Source: Bactericera cockerelli
Taxonomy: Eukaryota; Arthropoda; Insecta; Hemiptera; Triozidae
DNA: 64,000 nucleotides
Assembly (NCBI GenBank): GCA_024516035.1
Contig: CM044958.1
Coordinates: 3,986,574 to 4,050,573, forward strand
Direction of reading: 5' to 3'
In this document: positions 1 to 9,361 of the stretch, piece after piece
How the letters are laid out: every line of letters begins with the position of its first letter
Position numbering within the stretch: the first letter of the stretch is position 1
Notes under the pieces: generated by a model
Told to the model about the DNA's origin: nothing
The model's database searches: none
Seen by the model: only the letters and a program-made list of their open reading frames with translations
Program-made: the position numbers and the translations under genes

Positions 1-241
1 AGTCTAGTCGCTCGATCATGGGCCACAGGTTCTGCTCGATCCACTCGGCAACAGTGTAGTTGTCGTAGACAGGCTGGAGGCTCTCTATGGCCGCGTGCAG
101 CAGAGAGACGCACGAGTGGTACAGGCGAGGCTGGTCTTGCAAGAGCTCGTCCACACGGAGGGGGGAGGAGAAGTTGTGTCGCACGTTGTACGGGGTCAGC
201 CAGGAGCGCTTGCGGTCGATTTGAATGAAGAAATCGGCGAC
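1..241 (-). CDS. HEXD: HEXD-like GH20 hexosaminidase, C-terminal exon (partial)
   Basis: On the minus strand the acceptor (ttatctcttag at 242-252) is followed by an open frame starting VADFFIQIDRKRSW and continuing LTPYNVRHNFSSPLRVDELL to the window edge, with no stop seen. This resembles the C-terminal helical part of insect hexosaminidase D proteins, after the GH20 barrel. It joins in phase 0 to the exon at 2282 (REV|ADFF), and GC content and codon use match the other HEXD exons. The last residues visible are WIEQNLWPMIERLD; the stop and 3'UTR lie beyond position 1. Assignment rests on continuity with the catalytic exons. Confidence 0.8.
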
Positions 242-246
242 CTAAG

Positions 247-663
247 AGATAAGATAAGATAAGATTTATTTATTGGTGTAGATCAAATTTACAATTTGTT
301 TACACAAGTCAAATACAGATACAGAAATGGGGCAGAGGAAGGAAAAGACATAATAGAACTTAAGAAGTAACAAACTAAGTAAATTGTAAGCTAGACCATA
401 TCACTCAAGCTACAACTCAAAAATTCTTCTATGGAATAAAAAGCCTCCTTTTTAAGAAAATTAGTGATACATGTTTTAAATAACTTTAGTGGCATGTCCC
501 TGATATGTGGGGACAATTTGTTGAACAACATAATAGCATGATAATTGGGACCATTTCGAGCTGCATTAACACGATGATTATTAATGACTAAGTTATTTCT
601 ATGCCTCGTATTATGAGAATGGACAATAAAAGGATAAATACGCATATTTTTTATTATCAAACA
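247..663 (-). mobile_element. 5'-truncated non-LTR retrotransposon (LINE) 3' end
   Basis: The minus strand encodes 89 residues (391-660), including HNTRHRNNLVINNHRVN and later LFNKLSPHIRDMPLKLFKT. This is the usual C-terminal tail downstream of reverse transcriptase in CR1/Jockey-type LINEs. It is followed by a short 3'UTR and a tail of repeated ttatc units at 247-266. The tail ends about 5 bp from the acceptor of the HEXD exon at 241, so the element may supply part of that acceptor's pyrimidine tract. Confidence 0.6.
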
Positions 664-666
664 TTT

Positions 667-718
667 GTCTATAATTTATAGCTATTATATCAAACTATAA
701 TAGCTATAAATTATAGAC
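667..718. repeat. Perfect 23-bp inverted repeat with 6-bp loop
   Basis: The arm starting tgtctataatttatagcta is followed by a short spacer (atcaaa and neighbouring bases) and its exact reverse complement. A strong hairpin is possible. It sits between two LINE fragments and may be a tiny foldback element; no function is visible. Confidence 0.7.
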
Positions 719-719
719 A

Positions 720-1015
720 TTGAGTATTTACAAGGAATTGAAAATAATGAATTAACTTGATCAAGAACATTCTCTTCCCTGTATATCGTTTTGAAAGAAA
801 ATGTTGCACTCGTCTGGATCCCGGCCCTCGTATTGTAGATAATAGTTCCATTTCAAACAGTTTTAAAGAAATAATGTTATGTATGTACAAAGAATATATT
901 ATAACGAATACAGTGTACAGAGAATATACTATGATGTTACAAGTTTAGTCAACAAAGCCTTATCAAGGGTGGTGATAATGCCTTTGGCGTTCTCTTCGGA
1001 TAAATTTTTTCAACA
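720..1015 (-). mobile_element. LINE 3'-terminal fragment (EENA family)
   Basis: The minus strand reads SEENAKGIITTLDKALLTKL and then AT-rich 3'UTR. A near-identical C-terminal motif occurs on the minus strand at about 24490-24545 (EENAVGISTALDQVLF) and a decayed plus-strand version near 40565-40735. It is therefore the C-terminus of one LINE family whose copies are cut to almost nothing but the 3' end. Confidence 0.45.
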
Positions 1016-1029
1016 TTAATTTTGTTAGG

Positions 1030-1490
1030 AACACTGTTAAAATGGGTAATTCCCGTAAATTGTGATAAATTTTTATTGAACTATAACACAAACACTTCAT
1101 TCAGTGAATTTAATCTAATCTCCGTAAATTAGATAAATAAATAAATAATTGAATCTTCATCCATCTTATTCTTCAATAACCGCTCAATAGTTTGAGGGAA
1201 CAACCCTCTACCTTTACCTGTTTTTCCATCATTCCTTTCTTCATTTTAAATTTCTTTCCAATCTCTCCTATTTCTCTGTATTTCTTTTTTTTTCCCCCTT
1301 CTTTTTCTTCTCTTTTCTCCATTTCTTTTTTAACCTCTATTTTTTCTAAAATTATATTTCATAACAACCCACACCAGCATTATGCTGAAAGGGTTGTTAA
1401 ATTTTTAATTCTTTTTGATGTTCATTGTTGAAAAAATGTGAATACCTAAATAAATAACGAAAAAAAAAAAAAAATAATAATAATAAAAAA
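1030..1490 (+). mobile_element. Probable LINE 3'UTR remnant with A-rich tail
   Basis: AT-rich sequence with T/C-rich stretches ends in aaataaataacg and a long A/AATAA tail (1449-1490), as in LINE 3' ends elsewhere in the window. I see no coding motif, so the family is unknown. Confidence 0.3.
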
Positions 1491-1514
1491 GGCTCGAAAC
1501 TCGAGTTTCGAGCC
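1491..1514. repeat. 24-bp perfect palindrome
   Basis: ggctcgaaactc followed directly by its reverse complement, immediately after an A-rich tail. It could be an insertion junction or a foldback remnant. Confidence 0.8.
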
Positions 1515-1699
1515 AGGCACGCGCCGGTATGGCTGCAAGTCCTGCGCTCGAATTTCTAAATTTTCCACGTTAAATTTTTCAGTTTAGTATATGAATTTAA
1601 AAGGAAGATGAGCCCAACTATCCAAGAAATGAAATATATTATACTGAAAATGAATCGTGCGAGAAGATTGTAAGAGAGAAAAAAAGGCAATATAGTTTG

Positions 1700-2245
1700 C
1701 GAAATAATAATCATAGGGGGCGTCATCGTGAACGATGGTAGCCAGACAGTGGAGGAATGACTCTGCACTTCTACCACTGTCTTTACAAGGAGGCTAATAA
1801 TTGACAAGGGCCCCCAGAACCAAGCCAATGCTGGTCTACTCCCTGTTTATAGTCCCCCAGCCAGACTGCTGGTCTACTCCCTGTTTATAGTCCCCCAACC
1901 AGACTGCTGGTCTACTCCCTGTTTATAGTCCGACATCCAGACTGCTGGTCTACTCCCTGTTTATAGTCCCCCAGCCAGACTGCTGGTCTACTCCCTGTTT
2001 ATAGTCCCCCAGCCAGACTGCTGGTCTACTCCCTGTTTATAGTCCCCAGCCAGACTGCTGGTCTACTCCCTGTTTATAGTCCCCCAGCCAGACTGCTGGT
2101 CTACTCCCTGTTTATAGTCCCCCAGCCAGACTGCTGGTCTACTCCCTGTTTATAGTCCCCCAGCCAGACTGCTGGTCTACTCCCTGTTTATAGTCCCCCA
2201 ACCAGACTGCTGGTCTACTCCCTGTTTACAGTCCCCCAGCCAGAA
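1700..2245 (+). repeat. Dispersed element with 38-bp tandem internal repeats (11 copies)
   Basis: The segment opens with a unique part (cgtcatcgtgaacgatgg at about 1720, then accactgtctttacaagg) and continues into about 11 copies of a 38-bp unit containing ctggtctactccctgtttat. The same unique part recurs at 25745-25920 (minus), 41935-42060 (plus) and 58600-58930 (minus). Repeat numbers differ: about one unit at 25.8 kb and five at 58.6 kb. This is one mobile family with a variable-number internal repeat. Confidence 0.75.
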
Positions 2246-2281
2246 ATAATAACAATAATAATAAAAAAAAAGGTCGCTCAC

Positions 2282-2503
2282 CTCTCGCTGTATCGAGTTG
2301 AACCGCTGGAGGAAGGAGAAGAAGGCGTGGCCGGGAAGGAGCAGCGGCGAGCGAGTCCTGGCATCAGGAGGAGGAGGGCTGTGCAGCACTGGGGAGGGCA
2401 GAGGGAGAGTTAAGAGCCGGCTGTGGCTAGGGATGTTCCGAGGGGTACGGAGGGAGGGAATGGCGGCCTGGCAGGAGCTCGCATAGGCGTGGCGAGAGTG
2501 GCG
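2282..2503 (-). CDS. HEXD: HEXD-like exon, apparently frameshifted
   Basis: Donor GAG|gtgagc at 2281-2276. The only upstream AG is ctag at 2505-2504, with almost no pyrimidine tract. The frame joining the C-terminal exon reads PGHAFFSFLQRFNSIQRE at the 3' end and AAIPSL further up. The block expected in hexosaminidase D just before that, LCELLP, is present at 2486-2469 but in another frame. A third frame gives SVPLGTSLATAG. The incoming exon at 7408 ends in phase 2, which fits neither this acceptor nor the one at 2390-2389. Conserved blocks split over frames suggest several 1-base insertions, either decay or assembly indels in a GC-rich exon. Confidence 0.65.
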
Positions 2504-2560
2504 CTAGCCGGTATTAGTATTTTTATTATTAGTAATTTTTGTAACCTTTGTTTATTTTTA

Positions 2561-3102
2561 TCGAAATAATTTGAAGATAGAAAACACTTGGCTTTTTTTG
2601 TTTTACTTAATTTTTTATTTTCAGATGGCCATTTCGCCAGTTACGGCATCGTCAGTGAACTAAAGACTAAATTTAAAACTAATCTTAGAGGTAACTTACG
2701 AGCTAACTATAATAAAATAAGGAGTTGTAAAGTCGGCAAACTGTACAGGATAATTTCCTCCATTGTCCCTTTGTTTTTACTTCTAACGGTCCGAATTTAA
2801 TAACACATAATCTTTTTTTGTTTATATGACTTGCAGACTTTGCCTTTGGAGCGTGGTAGGTAGGTCGTATGCCCCTTTGATAATAAAGCCATAAAATACA
2901 AGAGATCTGTACTTTTAAAGCTAAACCAAATTTGAACCTTTATTATGTATTAACAACTATGACCTTCCCACAGACCCTCCACAGAAAAAAAAAAAAACGA
3001 AATACTGGTATACTTCTTAGTCCTTGGGTTTTCGGTTCGAAATTGTTGAAGGCTATAATAATTCTATATGATAAAGTCAGTTTAAAAGAAGAAAAATAAG
3101 AG

Positions 3103-3139
<37 letters not shown>

Positions 3140-4450
3140 AAAACAAAACAAAAGGAAAAAATTACAACTTGAGAAAAATAAATATAAAGTAGATACTAGA
3201 TTCTAAGTGAGAAGGCAAAATCTGGATGAATATTGAGACAAAATATTAAAGATTATTATTAATAAACGATTTTGCTTCATACTCTATTGACTTAAAATTA
3301 AAACTATAAATCTAATAATCTAAAAGTAGTTAGGTTCTATGATTTGGTTTGAGAAGAAAGTCAACAGTTTAGGTGTCATCAGATTGGATCCAGCTTTTTA
3401 GGTCCATAAGTGGAGAATAAAATGCAGGATTGAGTTGCCCGTTTAGCATATTGTGTTCTTTAATTTCTACAGCTTCTTTTATATAAAGCATTTCTAGGCA
3501 ACACAACTTCTTCCATTTATTTCCACTATGGAGTAATGACACGTTATCCATATTGAAAGTATGTCCCGTATCAGCCATGTGCTTATGCACGTGGGAGTCA
3601 GGACCTCTCAGGTGCTCAGAGATACGTTTCTCTATGGATCTCATAGTCATACCTATGTAGCGGGCATCACAATCTGCACACTTAATACAATATATGCCGC
3701 TCTTTTTCTCTATGCCTGTATTTGTTTTATTATTGATGAGAAATTTTCCAGTCGTATTATCATTATAATACGCTGGTTGTATACCCACTCTCCTTAATTC
3801 GTTACCAATTTTTGAGCAATCTTCGTTTAGGTACCGTATTTTTCTCCAGCTTGAATCAGACTCTTTAGGAACTTGGGCATAAATGATTTCACGTTTCTGT
3901 TTTTTAAGTTTTTTATGTAAGATAGAATCTATAACGGCTTTCTTGTACCCATTGTTCTTTGCTATCTTGTGAATTATGCCTAATTCCTTAAGGTAATTCT
4001 CTAAAGTTAACGGTACCGAAACCAGTCTATGTATCATAGAGTGAAATGCAGCATATTTTATATTTATAGTCTGCAAAGGCAAAGTCTGCAAGTCATATAA
4101 ACAAAAAAAAGATTATGTGTTATTAAATTCGGACCGTTAGAAGTAAAAACAAAGGGACAATGGAGGAAATTATCCTGTACAGTTTGCCGACTTTACAACT
4201 CCTTATTTTATTATAGTTAGCTCGTAAGTTACCTCTAAGATTAGTTTTAAATTTAGTCTTTAGTTCACTGACGATGCCGTAACTGGCGAAATGGCCATCT
4301 GAAAATAAAAAATTAAGTAAAACAAAAAAAGCCAAGTGTTTTCTATCTTCAAATTATTTCGATGTTTATTTGTTTTACCAAGAGTTGTGTATAACTATAA
4401 GTTTTTCCAAAGAACTTATATATTTCATTTATTTTTATCCTTTTATTATT
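2561..4450 (-). mobile_element. 5'-truncated Penelope-like retroelement between inverted repeats
   Basis: Near-identical inverted arms at 2561-2848 and 4074-4362 (one T-run difference) flank a minus-strand open frame with the C-terminal part of a Penelope-type polyprotein. Terminal repeats in inverted orientation are a known configuration of Penelope-like elements. The RT is cut off at the right arm, so this copy cannot be autonomous. Sequence to about 4450 (including accaagagttgtgtataact) also belongs to the family, since it recurs in the copy at 42541. The left end lies about 50 bp from the HEXD exon at 2503. The 2849-3368 part holds an A-rich tract (3102-3160) and no gene. Confidence 0.8.
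3369..4091 (-). pseudogene. Penelope-type RT C-terminus plus GIY-YIG endonuclease
   Basis: 240 codons open, truncated at the 5' end. Residues about 10-65 (KYAAFHSMIHRLVSVPLTLE, then LGIIHKIAKNNGYKK) resemble the thumb/linker following Penelope reverse transcriptase. From about residue 130 comes a GIY-YIG-like nuclease: SGIYCIKCADCDARYIGMTM, then RSIEKRISEHLRG, H-rich HVHKHMADTGH, and a glutamate in LEMLYIKEA. In intact family members this nuclease nicks the target for primed reverse transcription. The CxxC spacing before ARYIG is typical of the Penelope type. RT palm and fingers are absent, hence a remnant, though the nuclease frame has no stop. Confidence 0.85.
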
Positions 4451-4499
4451 AATATTATTTTGTGTAAATAGAGCTCGTCTCGTTAATATATACCCGTTC

Positions 4500-4915
4500 T
4501 GCGGGCATTTATCATTTACCTGAGGGGAGGAGGTGTAAGTAATAATAATAATAATAATAGGGTGTCGAAGTGATCGTACCTGAGGGGGGGAGGTGTAATA
4601 ATAATAATAATAGGGTGGCGAAGTGATCGTACCTGAGGGGAGGAGGTGTAATAATAATAATAATAGGGTGGCGAAGTGATCGTACCTGAGGGGAGGAGGT
4701 GTAATAATAATAATAATAGGGTGGCGAAGTGATCGTACCTGAGGGGGGGAGGTGTAATAATAATAATAATAGGGTGGCGAAGTGATCGTACCTGAGGGGA
4801 GGAGGTGTAATAATAATAATAATAGGGTGGCGAAGTGATCGTACCTGAGGGGGGGAGGTGTAATAATAATAATAATAGGGTGGCGAAGTGATCGTACCTG
4901 AGGGGAGGAGGTGTA
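4500..4915. repeat. Minisatellite, about 58-bp unit with (ATA)n spacer
   Basis: About eight units of gggtggcgaagtgatcgtac, then ctgaggggaggaggtgt and an aataataata run. The same repeat resumes at 5835-6360, so the LINE at 4917-5838 appears to have inserted within one array. Confidence 0.9.
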
Positions 4916-4916
4916 A

Positions 4917-5838
4917 ATAATTTGAATTTGAATTTGAATTTGAATTTATTTATTTAAAGTGAAAAACAAACAGTTGATTCCCTCACAATAAATGGGGATC
5001 AACCTATTATATGCTACTCACTATAAGACAAGTATAGATATAAACATGAGGTATAAAATTTAAGAAAGGTAAATAGTAAAATGTAAAAAGTATAATAAAA
5101 AAATAAATGCTTGACAGACATGTACTGATGTACCTGCATAAGATGTTTGACAAGTACATGGGCAGTAATAATTGATTTAGAGTAAGTATTAACAAATTAA
5201 TTTCTTAATCAATTAACAAATTTTTAACTAGATTATTAAAAGTACTAGGGCCAAGAGAAAATTCCAGATCAGGATATATATTGCAGGTTGACATGATTCT
5301 ACTCAATGGTATAAGTTTGTTGTTTGCATCTGAGGGTAATTTAAAGTGTCTGAAGTGTCTAGAGTTTAACCTAGGTACATTGAAATGAACATTGTCCAAC
5401 AGATATTGGCAGCAGATTAAATTATTCAGTAGTTTAAACATAAATGTTATTTCTTTAAAGGTTCTGCGTGAAGATAATTTTTCGATGTTGTACAGGGTAA
5501 GAGATGTATTATAAGATTTAGAACGACCGTATGAACGATATGTAATTCTCCTCAGAAAGTTTTTTTGCACTTGTTCGATTTTTGCAATGTCAGTGATACC
5601 AATGCCACCCCAGACCTCAGAACAGTATTCTAACCTGGAGCGAACAAGTGCGTTAAAGAGCACTGTGAAGGTGGTTGGATTTTTGAAATCTTTGGTCACC
5701 CAGTATACTAGACCACTATTTCTCCTAGCTGTTGCAATTGTTTTTAAAATATGATAGTTAAAGTTGAGCTTGGAGTCAACATAAACTCCTAGGTCTCTGA
5801 GCTCAAATTTCCTTGTAATTGCATTACCGTTAATGACA
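4917..5838 (-). mobile_element. 5'-truncated LINE: end of reverse transcriptase and 3'UTR
   Basis: The minus strand (from about 5838 to 5205) reads VINGNAITRKFELRDLGVYV, then DSKLNFNYHILK, and later NALVRSRLEYCSEVWGG with IEQVQKNFLRRITYRS. These are the thumb-side motifs after the RT palm of CR1/Jockey-like LINEs. A 3'UTR runs to about 4950 and ends in a short tail of repeated ttcaaa units. The catalytic RT core is missing. It lies in a HEXD intron in the same orientation as the gene. Confidence 0.8.
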
Positions 5839-5968
5839 TAATAATAATAATAATAATAATAATAATAGGGTGGCGAAATGGTCGTACCTGAGGGGGGGAG
5901 GTGTAAGTAATAATAATAATAATAATAATAGGGTGGCGAAATGGTCGTACCTGAGGGGAGGAGGTGTA

Positions 5969-5999
<31 letters not shown>

Positions 6000-6360
6000 G
6001 GGTGGCGAAATGGTCGTACCTGAGGGGAGGAGGTGTAAATAATAATAATAATAATAATAGGGTGGCGAAATGGTCGTACCTGAGGGGGGGAGGTGTAAAT
6101 AATAATAATAATAGGGTGGCGAAGTGATCGTACCTGAGGGGAGGAGGTGTAAGTAATAATAATAATAATAATAATAATAATAGGGTGGCGAAGTGATCGT
6201 ACCTGAGGGGGGGAGGTGTAAGTAATAAAAATAATAATAATAGGGTGGCGAAATGGTCGTACCTGAGGGGAGGAGGTGTAAATAATAATAATAATAATAA
6301 TAATAATAGGGTGGCGAAATGGTCGTACCTGAGGGGAGGAGGTGTAAATAATAATAATAA
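5835..6360. repeat. Minisatellite, second half (about nine units)
   Basis: Continuation of the array at 4500-4915, with longer and more variable (AAT)n spacers. Open frames through it (GVNNNNN or IIIIIYTSPPQVR-type peptides) are artefacts of the repeat. Confidence 0.9.
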
Positions 6361-6361
6361 T

Positions 6362-6692
6362 ATCGCCTTTTTTATACTGCCCGATAGAGACTTTTAGGGC
6401 GGAATTAATAGACAACATCAATAACTTAAGTCGTTGGTAAGTGTCAATTTTCCCTATCTGACACAGTACGCAATCCGTGACTTCGCGCCACAGAGGTATT
6501 ACAAAAACGTCTATTAATTTCCGCCCTTAAAGTCCCATTATTTCAGCAGTAAGCCCAAGACATATTATTATGTGGTAAAAAACTCAAATGGGAGGATAAC
6601 TTGTCATGTCCCGGCTGGGTTTCGAACCCACGATCTCTGGAATCTCTGGACTCACAGAGTGCCGCCTTTACCACTGAGCTACCGGGACAGAC
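6362..6692 (-). mobile_element. SINE-A copy, interrupted by a MITE
   Basis: SINE-A has a tRNA-like head (cccggtagctcagtggtaaa ... ggttcgaaacc) and a body ending in the gcagtataaaaaggcgata box and an ATT repeat. This full-length minus copy is split at 6397-6526. Confidence 0.85.
6397..6526. mobile_element. 130-bp MITE with about 18-bp TIRs and TTA duplication
   Basis: gggcggaattaatagac at the left end and its near-perfect reverse complement (gtctattaatttccgccc) at the right, bounded by tta on both sides (6394-6396 and 6527-6529). It sits inside SINE-A, so the pre-insertion site is known from other copies. No ORF. Confidence 0.8.
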
Positions 6693-6699
6693 AAAGGTC

Positions 6700-7400
6700 G
6701 TTCACACACATCCGTGACGTGACAGTGCCGCGTTTGTGACGTGATCCTTTCGGCATTCTTGCAGGAATTTCAAGGGCCCTATTCCCACTCGCCCGGCAAG
6801 TGACAGTGACAGTGCAAACAGTGCTCGTATCGTGATCCGGCACATTACTTACGGACGATACTTTTCGATTTTACCAGTGTTTTCACGCAAGTGCACTGCC
6901 ACTGCACGGTTGGAGCACTGACCAGTGTGAATAGAAATCACTTTGGGTTCACGGCCGGTAGAATCACGGACCGGTCACGGCACTGTCACGTCACAGATGT
7001 ATGTGAATCGACTTTAATAGTTCTAAATAAAGGAGAACATAGGAAATTCTTTAATCGCAGAACATAGGAAATTCTTTTAAAAATTGTAAATATTCCTTGT
7101 AAGTATGTATACAATATTACTGTAAATTAAACTTAATCGAATTTGTATCATAATGAGGGTGTATACGTATGAGAGAGATAAAAAAGTGTGTGAGTGAATA
7201 AGGTTTGTGCATGAGATCTAAAAAATATCTTTGGTATCAGTGGTAAAAATATCATTGGCAATATAGGTACACGTGTACATCTTTGTACACCGTGGGTATC
7301 TTTTCACGATGAAATATATAAAATCATCTTTTCCAAATCCTAAGTTCATGTAATTGCAACAATACTGAGTTGCGTTTGAACATAATTAAAAAAAAAAAAA
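6700..7400. other. Intronic, no gene seen
   Basis: HEXD intron sequence. 6700-7015 is moderately GC-rich with many gtgacagtg / cacgtcac motifs and may be an old repeat. 7015-7400 is AT-rich. I see no splice-bounded exon on either strand. Confidence 0.4.
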
Positions 7401-7407
7401 TACACAC

Positions 7408-7649
7408 CTCTGCCATCCAGTGATAGCAATGCCGCGGAAGCCTCCCTTGAACAGCGGTCCCTCGTTGCTCATCAGTTCCAGCCAGTTCATGTTGTTCTCC
7501 AGATGGCGCTTGGCGTTCGGCACATACATGGTCTCGCCGAAAGCGCCCTTGAAAGCGCTGGCCGTCCATATGTAGGGGAACACAGAGGCGTACTTGTCCC
7601 AGTTGTTGCTCGGTACGAACCGGTAGATGTCTTCTGCGTACACCCACAC
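7408..7649 (-). CDS. HEXD: HEXD-like exon, GH20 barrel C-terminal part
   Basis: Acceptor tttctccag at 7650-7658, donor CAGAG|gtgtgt at 7407. It reads VWVYAEDIYRFVPSNNWDKY, then ASVFPYIWTASAFKGAFGET, and ends FKGGFRGIAITGWQ plus two bases of an Arg codon. W(T/G)ASAFKGA and AITGWQR are hallmark blocks of hexosaminidase D (GH20). Inferred residues 352-431 of the protein; entry phase 0, exit phase 2. The following intron runs into a T tract within about 6 bases, and a same-strand retroelement tail (aataaataaataaacc) lies about 12 bp before the acceptor. Confidence 0.92.
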
Positions 7650-7793
7650 CTGGAGAAAAAAGTAAATAAATAAATAAACCTTTATTTGGAACAGAAATAT
7701 TACATACATCAAAATTAATACATGTATCAGAACAACTGGTTCCAATTCAGCTTATTTGCTGAGGTACTTATTAAAAAAAGTACACCATATGAT

Positions 7794-8096
7794 TCTGTCC
7801 CGGTAGCTCAGTGGTAACTCAGTTCACACAGTTTCCAGTTACAATATTAAAAAAAAAAAAATGTGTTTCTTAGTGCTATTATATCACAATTTTAGTGGGT
7901 AGTGCAGAATTCTAGGTCCCATAGATTTGACTCTGTGAATCAAGAGATTCCAGAGGTCGTGGGTTCGAAACTCGGTCGGGACATGACAAGTTATCCTCCC
8001 ATTTGAGATTTTGACCACATAATAATATGTCTTGGGTTTACTGCTGGAATGATGAGACTTTAATAGTCTTAATTGGGCAGTACAAAAAGGCGATTT
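7794..8096 (+). mobile_element. SINE-A copy, long subfamily
   Basis: tRNA-like head at 7794 (ctgtcccggtagctcagtgg), then a roughly 110-bp extra block (about 7816-7925) absent from most copies, then the normal T-arm-like box (ggtcgtgggttcgaaact) and body. The same extra block occurs in the copy at 50411-50720. Confidence 0.8.
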
Positions 8097-8097
8097 T

Positions 8098-8570
8098 ATT
8101 ATTATTATTATTTTACACTTTATTAGAAATAAATGGACATAATGTACAATGTAAATAATTATTTAAACAATGAAAAACATGGAAACAATATATACAGTAA
8201 AATGAAAAATAGAAAAATATATAAAAAACATATGTCCTAACTAAAGGACGGGGTAGCCAGTGTCGATGGCATGTTGAATACACCGGTTCCCTTCAGAACA
8301 CCGAAGTTAAGCGACATCCAGCGAGGTTAAGACTTGGATGGGTGACCATTCAAATTCTAATTCTCGTGACGCTGGCTTTTCCCGGCCCCCATCAGGCTGG
8401 GTGAGGTCAATGTGAGTAGCAGGTTTGTGAGTTTCCTGCGAATGGAGGGTAAAACCCCCGTCGTGATATGACCATGGCAGTTGAAAGCGACGTTAAACCC
8501 CAATTAAAAAAAAAAAAAAAAAAAAAAAAAAGGACGGGGTTATTGCCTATGGCAATCTCTGCCACCCAAC
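8098..8570 (-). mobile_element. LINE-W 3' end, split by a 5S-derived SINE
   Basis: In gene orientation LINE-W copies start at the ORF end GWVEEIATGNNPAL-stop, then a 3'UTR (gtaggacatt...) and an ATA-rich tail. Here the coding end is at about 8570-8531 and the UTR/tail at 8254-8098, with SINE-C inserted between. Confidence 0.75.
8255..8530 (+). mobile_element. SINE-C: 5S rRNA-derived SINE with target-site duplication
   Basis: The head (gccagtgtcgatggcatgtt, gaatacaccggttc, then accgaagttaagcgacatcc and gacttggatgggtgacc) follows metazoan 5S rRNA almost box for box, including the internal promoter region. The body has ctgggtgaggtcaatgtgag and the tail is about 25 A. It is flanked by aaaggacggggt on both sides (8243-8254 and 8529-8540), a clear target-site duplication in LINE-W. 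5S heads define the SINE3 class. Confidence 0.9.
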
Positions 8571-8643
8571 ATTTGTTCTTCGTACAACAAATCCATTGAA
8601 AACAATTTTTGTTTTAAAGTTTAACGTCGTTTTTTGTCCCAAA

Positions 8644-9361
8644 TGATGGGAATATGCTAACTTACCATAGGTTCCACCAGAGTATTCATCTTGTACTGGA
8701 GTAGTGTCGCAGCGGGAATATGCCTGAGCATATCGTCCCAAATGATGGGAATATGCTAACTTACCATAGGTTCCACCAGAGTGTTCATCTTGTACTGGAG
8801 TAGTGTCGCAACGGGAATATGCCTGAGCATATCGTCCCAAATGATGGGAATATGCTAACTTACCATAGGTTCCACCAGAGTGTTCATCTTGTACTGGAGT
8901 AGTGTCGCAGCGGGAATATGCCTGAGCATATCGTCCCAAATGATGGGAATATGCTAACTTACCATAGGTTCCACCAGAGTGTTCATCTTGTACTGGAGTA
9001 GTGTCGCAGCGGGAATATGCCTGAGCATATCGTCCCAAATGATGGGAATATGCTAACTTACCATAGGTTCCACCAGAGTGTTCATCTTGTACTGGAGTAG
9101 TGTCGCAGCGGGAATATGCCTGAGCATATCGTCCCAAATGATGGGAATATGCTAACTTACCATAGGTTCCACCAGAGTGTTCATCTTGTACTGGAGAAGT
9201 GTTGCAGCGGGAATATGCCTGAGCATATCGTCCCTAATGGTGGGAATATGCTAACTTACCAATGATGGGAATATGCTAACTTACCATAGGTTCCACCAGA
9301 GTGTTCATCTTGTACTGGAGTAGTGTCGCAGCGGGAATATGCCTGAGCATATCGTCCCAAA
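8644..9361. repeat. 99-bp tandem repeat of HEXD exon end plus splice donor
   Basis: Full units begin at 8644, 8743, 8842, 8941, 9040, 9139 and 9263, with a 25-bp remnant at 9238-9262. On the gene strand each unit holds the end of the preceding HEXD exon (DDMLRHIPAATLLQY ... LVEPM), its donor gtaagt and about 21 bp of intron. 99 bp is 33 codons, so another frame stays open for 196 residues, which is an artefact. Units differ by few substitutions, so the array is young or homogenised. gcatattccc occurs both in the exon part and in the intron part and could have seeded the expansion. Confidence 0.95.

Noticed and set aside
5789..6421. 210-codon open frame with IIIII and YTSPPQVRPFRHP repeats
   Set aside because: Product of the (AAT)n-linked minisatellite, running into a SINE.
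8255..8375. 5S rRNA gene
   Set aside because: Similar to 5S over the promoter boxes, but about ten copies carry a common SINE body and poly-A tail, and this copy has a target-site duplication.
8547..9137. 196-codon open frame with a 33-residue repeat (GRYAQAYSRCDTTPVQDEH...)
   Set aside because: It is an alternative frame of the 99-bp exon/donor array; period 99 keeps any stop-free frame open. No start context or splice support.
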